A stretch of 64,000 nucleotides of DNA from contig OX387185.1 in the NCBI GenBank assembly GCA_947561395.2, forward strand, positions 33,088,213 to 33,152,212, read 5' to 3'. Position numbers and translations under genes: made by a program. This DNA comes from Buxus sempervirens. Lineage: Eukaryota; Streptophyta; Magnoliopsida; Buxales; Buxaceae. The notes under the pieces are model-generated. The model was not told the DNA's origin. It worked only from the letters and a program-made list of their open reading frames with translations, and ran no database searches. Below, piece after piece: positions 1 through 12,084 of this stretch. Numbering within the stretch: the stretch's first letter is position 1; the number at the start of each line of letters is the position of its first letter.

Positions 1-1000
1 TTTGGATACGTTCTACTAAAATAGCTTTTATTCGAGTTTATCGTTCCAAACTCTTTTCTTTTTAACTTTGTTTGATTTTATTGATTCCTACACTTGTATT
101 TGACCTATCTAAAGATGTTTCCAGGGTTGTTTTGAAAGAATTACATATAGTTCCTTTGTGTACCTAGGAGTGGTTATTTCTCACTCATGTAACTTGAGTT
201 TGAGTGTTGTTTTCCTCCATGTATCTTGAGGATGATTTGAGATGAATTATAAACGTTGTGGATTGTTTTTGGGTATCAAAGATCATATGATTTCAGTATT
301 TTGTTTTACGTGTCTAATGGGCATAGCTTGGTATGGATCCATAGTTTAGCTAGGAGTGAAAATAGTATTTTCTTTGTTTGGTTAAACTTGTTTCACATAT
401 GCTCCCGTTGTGTACCTCAACGAGGCCTTTCTGTATCTGGTCGTGCTACAGCAATCCCACCCGTCATGTATCTCGATGTGGTTATTTTGGGCTACCCACC
501 ATGTATCTTGGTCTGCTATTCCCACGTTGTTGCAGTTGATTGGATTGTACGTGCTAGCCCTCCGTGTATCTCGGTTGGGTGATCCGCGATTAGTCGATGA
601 CTGTGTATCTCAGCTTCGCACTGAAGCCGTAAGGTGGCAACCCTTGGCTCAAGCATTTAGCTTTTCAAAGATGTATTGTTTTCATGAGTCATGTGATATC
701 ACATCATCGCGAGGATTTGGTTTGTTTGATTAGAAAATATTGTTTTGATATTGTTTTGGAAGTTGGTTTGGTTTGATGAATGCTTTTGTTTTTATTATCG
801 TGACTTGGTTTTATTGTTATACCTCATGACTTTATTTTTATATATAAATTGGATTGTTTTATTTCATGCATCTTGCTACTTGTTGAGATTTATATCTTAC
901 TCCGGTTTACCCTATTTTTTAGGTATTCTTAGTGAAGTCGAGAAGCATTGGGGTATTATGTAAAGGGTAGCCAACTTGAATTTGATCAGAAAGTCAATTT
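1..1000. mobile_element. Possible Ty3/gypsy LTR-type noncoding sequence
   Basis: No conserved protein is visible in any frame. The stretch carries a spaced, degenerate motif of the form TGTATCTC/TGTACCT (near 160, 220, 410, 467, 500, 568 and 603), followed by a T-rich block with a phrase like CTTGTTGAGATTTATATCTTACTCC. That layout reminds me of the long noncoding LTRs of Tekay/Del-type chromoviruses, which often end in a similar block. This is resemblance only: no LTR boundaries, primer-binding site or polypurine tract could be placed, and the left end lies outside the window. The short open frames here look like chance. Confidence 0.3.
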
Positions 1001-2479
1001 CTGCCCCCTAGGGTTTTGAGCTAGTTGTTGGGGTTTATACTTCCGGGAAGTGCAAAAATGAAGTGCTTACAACAGCCACCATGGCGTAAACGTGACTGCC
1101 ATGTGGCACCCCATTCTGGTTTTATCAGAAATCCCCAAACTACCCTTTATTTCTTTTATCCATAACTTAGTCGTTTGAGATCCGATTTGAGCATAATTTG
1201 GTGCATCGGAATCGACTCAAAATTCTCTTTATTATAGGCTTATTATTTCAAACAGATGGGTCCACTATAAAAAAAAAACCTCGATTTACGTGCCCACATA
1301 TGTACCGGTTCAAGATATGCATCTTGGGTAATTCTATGGTGCAAAAATGGACCTCCTAGGTCCAATCCGATGCACCAAATTCGTGCGCCATTCGTGGCCC
1401 CACCAACGGACCTCCTAGGTCCAATCCTTTCCAGCTGGCTTCGGGGCTTCGGCCCTTCGCCACCCTATGAGAAGGCCTAATGGATACTAGATACTAGTGA
1501 AATATAAGACATCTATAGTAAACTATGAACCTGTTTTTGGTTGTTGCATTCCCCGCTTAACAACTTAAGCAAGGATAATCTTCTTCAATATCGATGCCGC
1601 CATTTTTAATGATGAACTTGAGGGCACCTTAATTTTATTGAACCACCGCAACAACCATGGTTGTTCATAGCATCACAATTCAATAGCTACTGCTCCAACA
1701 TCAGATGTCTAGTTATGACCTTTTTTCATCTCTTCCACTGTACCAACCGCTGAAGATGAGCAAAAATGATGCCTTTTTCAAATTAATTCAAAACCAACAT
1801 TCACCATTAATTCCATAATAAGAAACGAAACAAGATATGATCTGACCCACAATAGGGATTTAAAAATAATAGTTTCCAACATTTAATCATCCCATCCAAT
1901 TAAACTTAAAAAAAGAAAAAGAAAAAGTAGTTTCCTTGAATCATTGGAACTATAGTAGATGAGCTCTACGACTTTCACTACAATATGAGACCTAGCATGC
2001 AAAAGAAGGTTGGAACCGGTGACTCATTTCCTTGGCCACTGTTATCCTATGAATTGGCATAAAATATATTGGTGACCACATGCACAAATCATGAGTCTCT
2101 TTCTATCTCTGATCACAAGGGGTTAGATCATAAAGGATTTGAACTCATCTTTTATTTTGACATGAATACAAGAAGGAAGAAAGAAAGAAAGAGAAGGGCT
2201 CACTGCACTATCTTTGATTTTTGAAAAGAATGATGGCAACATTTGTCATCCAATCAACGACATTTACATGAATACAAGAAGGAAAAAATAGAAGACAAGG
2301 ACTCACCTTCAATTAACACAGCAGCAAGTTCGAGCAGCAGGACAGGTGATGTATTTATTTTCTATATATAGGAGGATGATTTTGACGGTTCTTGATGAGG
2401 TATATAACTTGCATTGCGAGTTCATACTTTTCAATTCTTATGAGAGTCAAATTACATTTCATCTTGATATCCCTATTGA
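1001..2479. other. Intergenic sequence, no gene seen
   Basis: No coding signal recognised. A short phrase (ACCTCCTAGGTCCAATCC) occurs twice, near 1352 and 1409, within a GC-richer block at about 1350-1470. From 1880 onward the DNA is AT-rich with A-runs and GAAAGAAAG stretches. Confidence 0.6.
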
Positions 2480-3180
2480 TTTTTTTTTTATGGAAAGCCG
2501 GAACTAGGCTATTTCATTAACAAAAAGCAGCATTACAGGATATATAACAACCCACACCATGGTGTACAATAATAAACAAAAAACAGTCGTGAAACCCCAG
2601 GATACAAAACCAAAGATGTAACCACCAACAGTAATGGAAACGGAATGCTTTGAGCCAACCAAAAACTGATTCAGGCAGTTGGCCAATGCCGAAAGTCTTG
2701 GTGGAAAACCATCAAGAACGCCTGAGGGAGGGTCCACTAACTGGCGGATTTGAGGAGTCCACAAAAGGGACGGAGTCACTATCAGAGTTGCGACGAAACA
2801 GGGAAGGATCGGATCACCGATCCTTACCGAAAAGAGGCACAAAGTCCACCCAACTGTTATGGAAGCATCATGGTATCGAACTCCAAGCTTCACCTGGATA
2901 GACAAAATACGGCCGGCGGCCTTGATCGGAGACGAAAGTCTCCCAAACCTAACAAGAACTATGAACAAAAAACTAGACCAGAATAAGTGAACATGAAGGA
3001 CCCACAACCAAAATCTATAGACAAGAATGAAGTGCAGAGGCGGAGAACGAACGACCGATCGATAGAAACGGCCGGTCCATCGAAGACCGAACTGTCGCCG
3101 ACGCTGACGTCGTCGGTGTCAGCCTCGTCCCCGTCCTCTTCAGCAGCGAGCTCCATCAAATGCTGCTCTTGTTGATATTC
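2480..3180 (-). mobile_element. 5'-truncated poly(A)-tailed non-LTR retroelement fragment
   Basis: A T-run at 2480-2489 on the plus strand is a poly(A) tail on the minus strand, directly preceded by a C/T/G-rich 3' untranslated-like sequence, as is typical for plant LINE 3' ends. The block is markedly richer in GC (CGACG and CGG runs near 2900-3140) than its flanks, with a sharp edge near 3180. On the minus strand a frame running from about 3200 contains an acidic stretch (EEDGDEADTDD), then loses coding character. I could not identify the protein. The target-site duplication is not convincing. It could instead be a truncated retrocopy of a cellular transcript. Confidence 0.45.
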
Positions 3181-4161
3181 GGCAATCAAAAATAGCATAG
3201 TATTTAAATAAAAAACATAATAAAAGTGTAAATTCATTAAACAACAATCAAAATTTGATAGCAGTACTACATAAGTGAGGACATGCGGCAAATAAAAAAG
3301 TCCAAGGGGAGTAAGTGTGATTCTCTTTATATAAAATGTCTACAACGTTGTCGGGTTGCTTCCGATTTATAATGAGTACAGAAAGTTACATTGTGTCGGC
3401 AATTACAGGTGGTGTCAAAGCCTGTTTAAATGATATTTATTATAAGCCCTTTTTAATGCACGGTCATTTACTAGTGCCCAGAAGAAGTGAATTAAAATGG
3501 GATTTATTACTGATCTGGGTACCACCCATGTACAAGTGGGTCCCACTAATAATAACAATTTAGATTGCTAAGTCTAACAAACAAACACGCCATAAATTTC
3601 GTCAACAATTTTACACCGTCTGATTAGCACATGGGAGATCGCTTAGCCAATGTGATGCTCCCCTGGCCCACCTCAACATGACTCCACTGAATCCCTTGGG
3701 TTGGTGGGCCCATAGCTTCCAAGACCAGAACCAGAATTCAATAGATCACAGTTTTGTTTTTCTTATGGAGGACAAGTAGAATGTACCTTTGGATGCACTA
3801 TAACGTAACCTCTCAGTCAAAGGAAGGTGTCAAATGCCAATGTAAGTTGGACCGGCTTATTTTTTCCTTCTTTGCCTGCCAAGGGGACCCGCTCAATGTA
3901 AAGTAAGCCTATGATCGAGCTAACTGCCATGGCTTGGGCTCAGTCTCTGAGCCAATCTCTGTCGGTGTGATTAGACCATGAACTCAGCCTAAACTGGAAT
4001 GGAAAGTTTATTTGTCGAACTAGGAATAGAAACGGGGTTAGTTTTGGTGAATCTGAACCCGTTTTTATAGGAGTTTAGCCAATACCGAACCTTAACCCAC
4101 CCGATCGGATTGGCAACAGGACAGATTAGGATTGACCGGTTAGAGTATAAAATCGGTTCAC
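3181..4161. other. Intergenic sequence, no gene seen
   Basis: AT-rich DNA without a recognisable gene. The segment near 4020-4160 contains GAACCCG/AACCCACCCGATCGG phrases resembling the subterminal GC-rich blocks of other plant repeats, but no termini could be defined. Confidence 0.55.
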
Positions 4162-4324
4162 ATCCTGTGGAGCCTCTATCTACACCCTTATGTGGAGCTT
4201 TTCATAGAATTGTGCCAAGTGTAATTAAAAATTCAGAGTTATACTATTCAGACGGTTTTTCAATACACATGACATGATCTTATGGAAGCTCCAAATAAAT
4301 GTGTAGATAGAGGCTCCACAGGAT
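4162..4324. mobile_element. Small foldback (MITE-like) element
   Basis: An inverted repeat of about 40-45 bp brackets a short spacer. The left arm begins ATCCTGTGGAGCCTCTATCT and the right arm is its reverse complement, ending at 4324, with a few mismatches and a small gap. The size (163 bp) and noncoding centre fit a non-autonomous DNA transposon. No clear target-site duplication is visible, so the superfamily cannot be given. Confidence 0.55.
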
Positions 4325-4371
4325 CTCAATTGGTATAAAATGCACCAAAAAAAAAGAGTATTTTTAAATTG

Positions 4372-4399
4372 AATATATATATATGTGTGTGTGTGTGTA
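4372..4399. repeat. (AT)n(GT)n microsatellite
   Basis: Adjacent AT and GT dinucleotide runs in AT-rich intergenic DNA. Confidence 0.9.
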
Positions 4400-4626
4400 T
4401 AAAATAACAAACAACATATTTATTAATAAAAGATATATTTTTATACATAACATATATGAAAAATAATATTTAAAATATATACAAAATGATATTTAATATA
4501 TGAAGGTCGGGTTCAAGGCGGGTTGGGCTAACAAGGTATAGCCCTAAACATCAAAAAGTGTTATGGTCCCCAACATTAAAGGGCACAACCATAATTAATC
4601 ATCATAACATACAACCTCAAACATGG

Positions 4627-4838
4627 AATGACATCGTCTACAATGCTTTACTGCATTGCAGACTGTCATGGCCGTGAGATGCTGCCATGTGGAGCATCTC
4701 ACGACCACTGTTTTTTCATTTTTAAAAATGTGTTAGGTGGGGGCCACTTGAAAAAACAGTGGCCGCGAGATGCTCCACATGGCAGCATCTCACAGCCATG
4801 ATAGTCTGCAATGCAGTAAAGTGCTGACGATGTCATCT
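4627..4838. mobile_element. Foldback MITE with long TIRs and 12-bp direct repeat
   Basis: Two arms of about 85 bp form a near-perfect hairpin around a short AT-rich loop; the arms share the phrase TGCTGCCATGTGGAGCATCT and the outer end ATGACATCGTC. The whole is about 212 bp and noncoding. The sequence CCTCAAACATGG occurs immediately outside both ends (4615-4626 and 4839-4850) and is best read as a target-site duplication. Long TIRs with a 9-12 bp duplication point to a Mutator-like (MULE) non-autonomous element; the superfamily call is inference. Read-through RNA would fold into a long hairpin and could feed small-RNA pathways. Confidence 0.72.
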
Positions 4839-5270
4839 CCTCAAACATGGTCGGGTATAGCCCCAAGGTTTGGAATAAGTAATGTCACAAAAGGGTTGTT
4901 TGTTTAGTTTTCCCCAAAATGAATTTCAAAAAATGCACTAAATAAATTAAGTAATTCAAGCCAAGCCGGAGTCTTGGCTAAGATTTACGAGCTGACCAGG
5001 TTTGGCACAATCACAATGAATTCATCAAGTGTGGGTGCTTACCATTTGCAGCACTTTACAGGCATCATTACGTATATCAACTCTGTGATTCGTCAGCTTT
5101 TTACACGTAAGCACATGGGATTAAGTCCAACCAATCACCGTTTGCCAACAAGAAGTTCTGCAGGAAAATACCCCACACGATACGTACGAGAAAACAAACA
5201 CTTGCGTATCAGTCAGAAAAGTTGTCTCCGGGAGTCCGGGTAAATGACGCAAACACAAGAGCCTTCAGCA

Positions 5271-5284
5271 CCGACACGTGTCGG
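5271..5284. promoter_or_regulatory. Palindromic G-box/ABRE-type site upstream of LysM gene
   Basis: CCGACACGTGTCGG is a perfect 14-bp palindrome centred on CACGTG, the plant G-box core bound by bZIP and bHLH factors. It lies about 560 bp before the LysM start codon and about 80 bp upstream of the pyrimidine patch. A regulatory role is inferred from motif and position only. Confidence 0.5.
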
Positions 5285-5351
5285 TCGCGCATGTACCGCG
5301 TGGTAACGTAATAAATAAAACGAAAAAATTGCGAAGCAACCACGATAATAA

Positions 5352-5409
5352 TCTTTCTCTCTATCTCTCTCCTCTCGTAATTTTCTCTCTCTTATCTCTC
5401 TCTCTCCCT
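5352..5409 (+). promoter_or_regulatory. Pyrimidine (CT) patch at the LysM gene promoter/5'UTR
   Basis: A run of CTCTCT/TCTCTC sequence lies 420-480 bp before the ATG. Such Y-patches sit near transcription starts of many TATA-less plant genes, and no TATA box is evident just upstream. A second, shorter CT run follows at about 5595-5622. A telo-box-like TAGGGTTT at 5550-5557 lies within the inferred 5'UTR; both motifs are common in broadly expressed plant genes. Confidence 0.5.
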
Positions 5410-5831
5410 GAGTTCTGACTTTTTGTGTCCTCTTTCCTCCATTAAAGGCGAGGCCTTAGAATAGAACGCGCATCTTCAAGAGCCAAAAAAAATCTTCAAG
5501 AGCCAAAGCACCGAAGCCGGAATCGAATTCGATCGGTCGGATACCGATCTAGGGTTTCGCTTCTCCAGTTCTTTCGATTCCCTATCGGAAACTCTCTCCC
5601 CCGCTCGCTCGCTCTCTCTTTCTGTGTCGGTGCTTATAGACGTGATTTTGTTCGTTTTCGTGAATTTTGGTTTATTTTGGAGCGGCATTCCCTGATCTGT
5701 GGGAGAAGCGGGGAATTGTGGTTATTACGTGGTTTAATTAGAGTTAGAGATTAGTAAATAGAGGGGATTTTGATAATGTCGAGAGATTTCGGCGAACCGA
5801 GTTGAGATTTTTGGTTTTGTTTGGGATTGAG

Positions 5832-8800
5832 ATGCATATCGATAGGAGTAGAGTTAACGAAAACCAGCAATTGTGGTCTGATCGTTTGGTAGATCGAGGA
5901 GGTGGTGCGGGGGAGAGCAATCCGACAATGTCCTCGAATGGTTTGTTGATTCCGTCTTCGTCGTCGGTGCCGTCGACATCGGCTTTGGCTCCTAATGGTG
6001 CGGTTAATTACATTGAGCACCCTGTGTCGAAGATGGATACTCTCGCCGGTGTCGCGATTAAGTACGGTGTCGAGGTAAAGGAACAGAAAAAAGGAATTGA
6101 TTCCTGTTTATTTCTTCTTTATGTAATTAATCATTGTAGTTTTGACTGTGTATAGGGTTTTGTAATTCACTCCAGGTTGCATTGATTTTAATTCTGCTTG
6201 CGCGGTCTAAATTATTGATTTTTTGGTTACTGTATTTTTGTAAATTCATCATGGGTTGAATTCGTATTTGCATTGAATAGATTCATTCCATGCAGGAAGA
6301 CATACTATTTTTTGAAATTTTTTGGCAATAAATTACCTACTTTTTTTTTTTTAAATGGTTGTGGGAGAAATTTCCCCCAAATTTTTTGAAACCTGAGCTT
6401 TTAAGTTAATTTGAACCATATTCAATAGTCTTGCAGATTCTGATAGGTGGGACCTGTGCAAAAATAAGAAGAGTGATAACATCATTCTGTACAGAAGGTG
6501 ATACACGGTCTCCACGTTTAGTGGAAGATATTAGATGTGCCTGCTGCAATTATTCTAGGTCACCTTGTGGATAGATCCAATCCATCTGACAGGCTGTTGC
6601 TCAGTGACTTGTTTACATTTTGATTAAACCATATACCTTGGTGATTATTATTCCTTAAAAAAAAAGGATTTGTGCCGCAAGGGGAAAACAGAAAGGATGA
6701 AAGGAATGTACATCATCTGCACTCATTCAGAACGTTTCATTATTATTTCGATAACTAGAGTGGTTATACATCTAATGATGCAAGCATGCACATTTTCATT
6801 CTTGATAAGCTGTGGTTTAATATTTTTTTGTTTAGTTTCCTATATTTTTAGAATTTTTTTTTCTAATCAGATCCTTTTTTTTGGTTCCCCCTCCCCTCCT
6901 CTTTGTTTAGGTGGCTGACATTAGAAGGATGAATGGCCTTGTAACAGATAGGCAAATGTTTGCTCTCAAGTCACTGCAGATACCACTACCAGGACGACAC
7001 CCTCCATCTCCCAGTTTATCGAATGGTTCTTCTACTTTACGGTATTATTGTGCTCATATTTCTACCTGTTATGCATAATTACTGCTCCTACTACTTAACT
7101 ATTATCCGCACCTCATTGCTTAGCAAAACATGTCTTCATAACTGCTGGGAATTCATCATAATCTCAGGAAATTTCCTATTTCTGATATTTGCAAGCACAT
7201 GTGTGATGGTTTTGTAAAGCTGGATAACAATGAAAAATTCGTGTATCTTCCTTTCTCTTTTCTTTTGGGTTCATGAATTTTTTATTTTTTTAATATAACT
7301 TTAGTTACATACCTGGTACATTGTTTCTGGCTGTGAGATTGTAATAGCAAGTAGTGCAGATACAATTGGATCTGCTGTATTTTCATAGCCCCTAGATATA
7401 TAATAAATTCATGATTTATGACCTTCATGATGGAAACATTAAAAAAAGCAGTTACATTTGCAATTTTTTTTGTATTCAAATCCTTCTGATTTAGTGCAGT
7501 TCAATACTCTCTGTCGTTATTTTCTTTCTGCTCCAATGCGTTCGAAGATTTGTCTCACTAATACTAATGCATATGCTTTCTTTCTTTCAATTTTTTTTTT
7601 CTTTTGGAACGTATCTTTGTTGGTCATAACTGGGATTATGGCAACCATATCTATAACCATTATGTTTTGCTGTCAGATAGTGCGTTTAGGCATGAAAGCT
7701 TTTGTTGTGTGGCACTTGATAGGGTAATTTTACAAAAGACGTTTCAGCACACTAGAAGTTGGATGTTTCTTGAATTTTAAATGGAATATATACTTTGGAG
7801 TAAAAAGGTAGTGGATAATTTGGGAAATTATCAAGCCTCTGAAGCAGTCTCTAAGACAGCATTATGAAAATGCCCTAGAAGTTCATGAACAGGAAAAATC
7901 AAATAACCTCACCTGGAACCATGATGAATTGGTATAGGTGTCTGTTAAATTTTGGAACCCTGTTCATCAAATTCATTTTCAATGTCAATATTTGCATCCT
8001 TTTGATTGTCAAATGATGGGAAAAGGATTTTCTCATTGTCAGCTGTTTCTGTCACAGCCCTTTTTAGCTGAAACGACTATTATGTTCATAGCACAGTGGT
8101 GACCACAAATACCAATTTCATCATGGATTATGGTACATTGTCAATATCTATGATGTGCAGCATACTGCTGCCTCACTTTCACTTTTAGTGTAGCTGGTAA
8201 GCACCAATCCATGCATACTCTTGTATCTAGAGGAAAATATTAAAAAAGAAAAGTTCTAATGTTCATCGGGTTTCCTGTTGTACAGGTGATGGTATCAAGG
8301 ATATATTGTTTAATGCTTAATTATACTCTGAAGCAGTTCAAGAATTTGGATAATTGAAATTTATTTTTACAGGTTATTAGTATGACCATATATCTATATT
8401 TTACCATAAGGTAATGTTGAAGAAACCTATATTTCTATGAGATTCTTTGTGGTGAACCTTCTAAATATATCTCAGTTTAGGCACATTGGCTAAACCTTGA
8501 CCTTGGGGCGGCATCCCAGATACTCTGGTCCTCATAATCATGCTATTTATTGTTTTCCTACGGTATTCAGTCTTTTGTTGTTTCATTTGCATGTGTCATA
8601 TGGTCCTGTCTTGTATTGAGGTTATTCTATGTCTATCTAATTGTTATTTGTAAGTAGCAAGATTTAATGGAATGTCTGGAGCTCTAATGTTGGCTTTATG
8701 TGCTATCTTATATGTAATGTTATACATGTTCCCAAGACATGGTTATAACTGTTAGATATGCTGACCTGAAAACTTGAATGATAATGTGTTTATTGAGAAT

Positions 8801-10191
8801 ACTTGTGTGATGATTTTGTTTTTTCTGCTTACAATGTAAGAATATTTGTTGATAGCTGGTACACATGAATTTGTGTGAGAAAATATATGAATAATAGATG
8901 AGACCAGTGTAAGAAAATGCAGGAATGTTTCAACTGTCATTAAGGTTAATTTGAATATGAGTGTTGTCATTTATATAAGATAATCCAACGTGGGTACTAG
9001 AAATTCCTTAACTTTATTTTTTTCGCTTTGTTGTTTGAGAATTTATCGTAATTTCCCGACTGGAATTTATCCTGGCATTTATAGACATCAATTAATGTTA
9101 TAACTTGATATCAGAAGATTCAGAACCTGTCACTTAATGAAGAAATTTTTCCTGTAACATAGAATACACTTCTCAAGATGGTTTTTTTGTAAAATTGCGT
9201 CATTGAGTTCTCAGTCTGTCCAACGTTGATAGGTATTTCCAACAGAGGCACCTTCTATTGACTGCTTAAATTATTCAATATTTTGAGCATTGATTGATAT
9301 TTAACATTGGAGGTGAAATATCTGTCCAAAGTGGACAACTTTTTGGGATCTACAATGGCTTATAATGATGAAATTTGTTGCAGAGAAAACGGATTGGAGC
9401 AGACACCACCCCGCCAAGGGCGCCACTCTGATATTCTTGACTCATTTCAGTCCCTAAGATTGAAATCAACCCAGCGGAAGGTTTCTCCAGCCATGAACTC
9501 TTTACAAGGCTATTATGGACTCAAACCTCAAAATCACAAGGGTGCAGAAGAAGGCATGGAACTGGCAGTTTACAGAACAGGAAGAGCTCAATACTTAGAA
9601 GACGAGCCTTTTCCTAGATCCTCTCCATTTTCTGATCCACCTCCCGGCAGGCATCGGAAGTCTAGAAGTGTCAATGGGTTCTTTTCAGAGAATGGTGAAC
9701 TGGCTGAGACTGTACCGGTTTCAGAAGCAGGGGACAGTGAGGCTGAGAAATCAAGTGAGAAGTCTGTTCGAAGGAGGCAGAAATCAGAAACAGACAATGG
9801 CTCTCATGCCCGAGAAATGATTTTGAAGGAGGATAGTAGTGGTGGCAGTGGATTTTCAGTGGTAGCAGGAAAGGGTCTTGCACTGAGGCCTAAATCTGCG
9901 AGCCGAACTGCTTTGGCTGCAGAAGCAGATTTGGGTTGGTTAAATCCTATTCCAGTGGGTCTAGGAGACTCACTTATGGCCGATGGATTTGGGTCAGTAA
10001 GGAAATCATCAAGTGCGTCAAATCTGCAGGACGAGGATCACAATACTTCATTGTCAATTTGGCCGACATCATCAAAGCGGAGTTTGAAATCAGAATTACA
10101 GGCCCTCTCAAACTCAGCTATCACTAAACCATTCTATGATGGATTGCCAAAGCCAATTACTGCCCGAAGGAACAAAGCTGCCCTTGATTAG
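5832..10191 (+). CDS. LysM domain-containing protein, intracellular type (3 exons)
   Basis: Exons 5832-6074, 6911-7041 and 9384-10191 join in frame (junctions GAG|GTG and CG|A) to 393 residues. Every intron is GT-AG. The start is the first ATG in frame; no earlier ATG is seen in this reading. The LysM motif spans about residues 59-104 (VNYIEHPVSKMDTLAGVAIK, then VADIRRMNGL across the first intron). No signal peptide or membrane segment is visible, so this is the cytosolic or nuclear single-LysM class rather than a chitin-receptor kinase or secreted LysM protein. The rest is low-complexity, rich in Ser, Lys and Arg, with a conserved-looking hydrophilic C-terminus (KPITARRNKAALD). Plants carry a small family of such proteins (for example Arabidopsis At5g08200-like) whose function and ligand are not established. 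The second intron (2.3 kb) has no obvious insertion. Confidence 0.9.
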
Positions 10192-11599
10192 CAGGACCTG
10201 GATGAACGTTAACTAAACCTATTTAATTCTTTTCCTCCTTCTCCCCATTTGATTACCAATATGGAATGAGATTCCTCAGATAGTCCTTATGCCATAATAT
10301 TCATACATTTACGGGAAAAAACAGGTGGAAGATTAAAAGAAAGAGGGAAAAAACAAAGATAGCAGCAGCTTCCTCAAATAGATGGATGTTGTGCAATTTT
10401 TTGGTAGGCTCAAGTCTTTGTGTATCTTATAGCAGGCATATTGTTTGAATTTTGAAAGATCTAGAAGCTTGAACGGAAAGAGCAGAGAAAAAAGGTATGC
10501 AATTGTCATTTGCCTTTATGCTTAAATGTATGATCTACTTTTGAGCTGTGATAGTATTCCCAGTGGAAGATGGAATCTGGATGAGTGTTGTTCTTTAAAA
10601 GTACAGTTGGGAAGTAAGATAATATTTGCCTCCTTTTACAAGGGCAGGCAAGGTATACTGTAAGCAATTGGAACTTTGCAGAGAATGTATATCCACATGG
10701 AGGTATTTTTCTGAACTTGAAAGGAGTAATTGTTTACATTGTACTTCTCTTGATCAATTGGCTTTGGTTTTCCCTTTTTTTTTACAGTGGTTCATGTCTG
10801 CTTTACATTATAGTGAAATGCATGTCTGGTCTCTGGGTGATGGGCTATCTGGTAATGCAGAGAATCCTGCTGTAAGTACTACTAAGAGAGGCCAGAGAAA
10901 CTTTAATAGATACAGAGAGAGTTTTTTAAAGAAGTAAAAAGCTTGCCCTTGGACTCTTGGTTTAAAACTATTGAATATGGACACCTTTTTCATGATAAAA
11001 ATACAAGCAAGGTTTCTGGACATTGAATGAACAATGAAATCTATGCATAACACTTTTATTCAAAAAATAAAGAGGGAAAGGTATCTTGTTCTGCATTACC
11101 AGCTATAACTAGGTGGTGAGGCAGGGTAGTTTTTATATGGCACCCATAGGAATCAAACAATTGAAGGTCAAATGTTTCATGACAATCAATACCCTTGATC
11201 TTTGTATTTCTCATGGCCACCAGTGAGGACTTGGAATTGCTTGACATATCCTTAGAATGGGGCTTGATTTTTCTTTCTTTATTAGTGCCCATCTGCTTGG
11301 ATGGAGCCTAATTTCCAAGTTCTGTTGTTCTTTAAGGCCTTTATTTTGTAAACTATTGATTGATGCCAACTGGAACTGGCAAATCAAAGGGGATAGAAGT
11401 GGCCATGTGGGTTTTGTAAGGAGTGGTCAGGTTCAGGTGGAGGTGGGACTGGTATCTTGTGAGAAGGGTCAAGACAAAGGCCAAAAAATCACAAGAGACT
11501 GGATGGTGGGTTAGAAGGGAGCCAATGAATAGGTTAGGAGAGCAAGTACAAGGATAGTGACAAGTGAGAGAGATGAGAGAGAGGAAAAAAAATTTCTTC
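10192..11599. other. LysM gene 3' flank, no further gene seen
   Basis: The 3'UTR should lie in the first few hundred bases, but no unambiguous poly(A) signal is placed; an AATAAA is present near 11067. A minus-strand open frame at 11056-11292 has a plausible amino-acid mix but matches no family I recognise. The frame lies next to the copia relic and may be a derived piece of it. Confidence 0.5.
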
Positions 11600-11848
11600 T
11601 TAGAAAACTACATTACAGGTAATGGGAATGGTCTGAGAGTCCTGATCAAAGAGATCTGATAGACTCTTTGGGGAAAAAGGATATCCAACAAATATGTATT
11701 TAGATGTAAATAATTCCTGGTTTTGGACTTCAATTGCTTTAGTGCAAGTGTAATGAGAAAAGTCTTCAACTAGTGTAATAAAATAATGCAGACTAGATTG
11801 AGAAAGGATAGGATAAGGTCCCAAAAGATCACCCAAAGATCACAATGT
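11600..11848 (-). pseudogene. Ty1/copia integrase relic with internal deletion
   Basis: On the minus strand the frame starts with HCDLWG-like residues (with a small local duplication) and reads GPYPILSQSSLHYFITLVED followed by FSHYT, the integrase-core signature of plant copia elements. It then jumps to KYIFVGYPFSPKS and ITCNVVF, corresponding to the K-C-x-F-x-G-Y block and the downstream R-D-V-V-F block that normally lie well over 100 residues further on. The middle of the integrase (remaining catalytic residues) is deleted. No LTRs or reverse transcriptase are seen nearby, so this is an old fragment. Confidence 0.75.
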
Positions 11849-12084
11849 TGTAGTTGAGATGTTTTAACAATAATTTAACCAATAAATAAATAAATGATAA
11901 ATGTGATTTTTTTAGCTAATGGGAAAACTTCACAATTATGATAATTTGAAAATTAAGAGGCTGTATGGTAATTTTTTTTTTAGAAACAGTTTCTTTAGCT
12001 GGCAAGAGAAACCCAAAAAAATTGTGTTTCGTAAGGAGAGTTTTCATTTTGAAAAGACGGTCCAAATATATCACAGTTTTTAGA

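Noticed and set aside
3336..3563. Open frame between repeats
   Set aside because: No recognisable domain or splice-linked partner; length is expected by chance.
9588..9883. Minus-strand frames at 9588-9797 and 9671-9883
   Set aside because: Antisense shadows of the large LysM exon, with no independent support.
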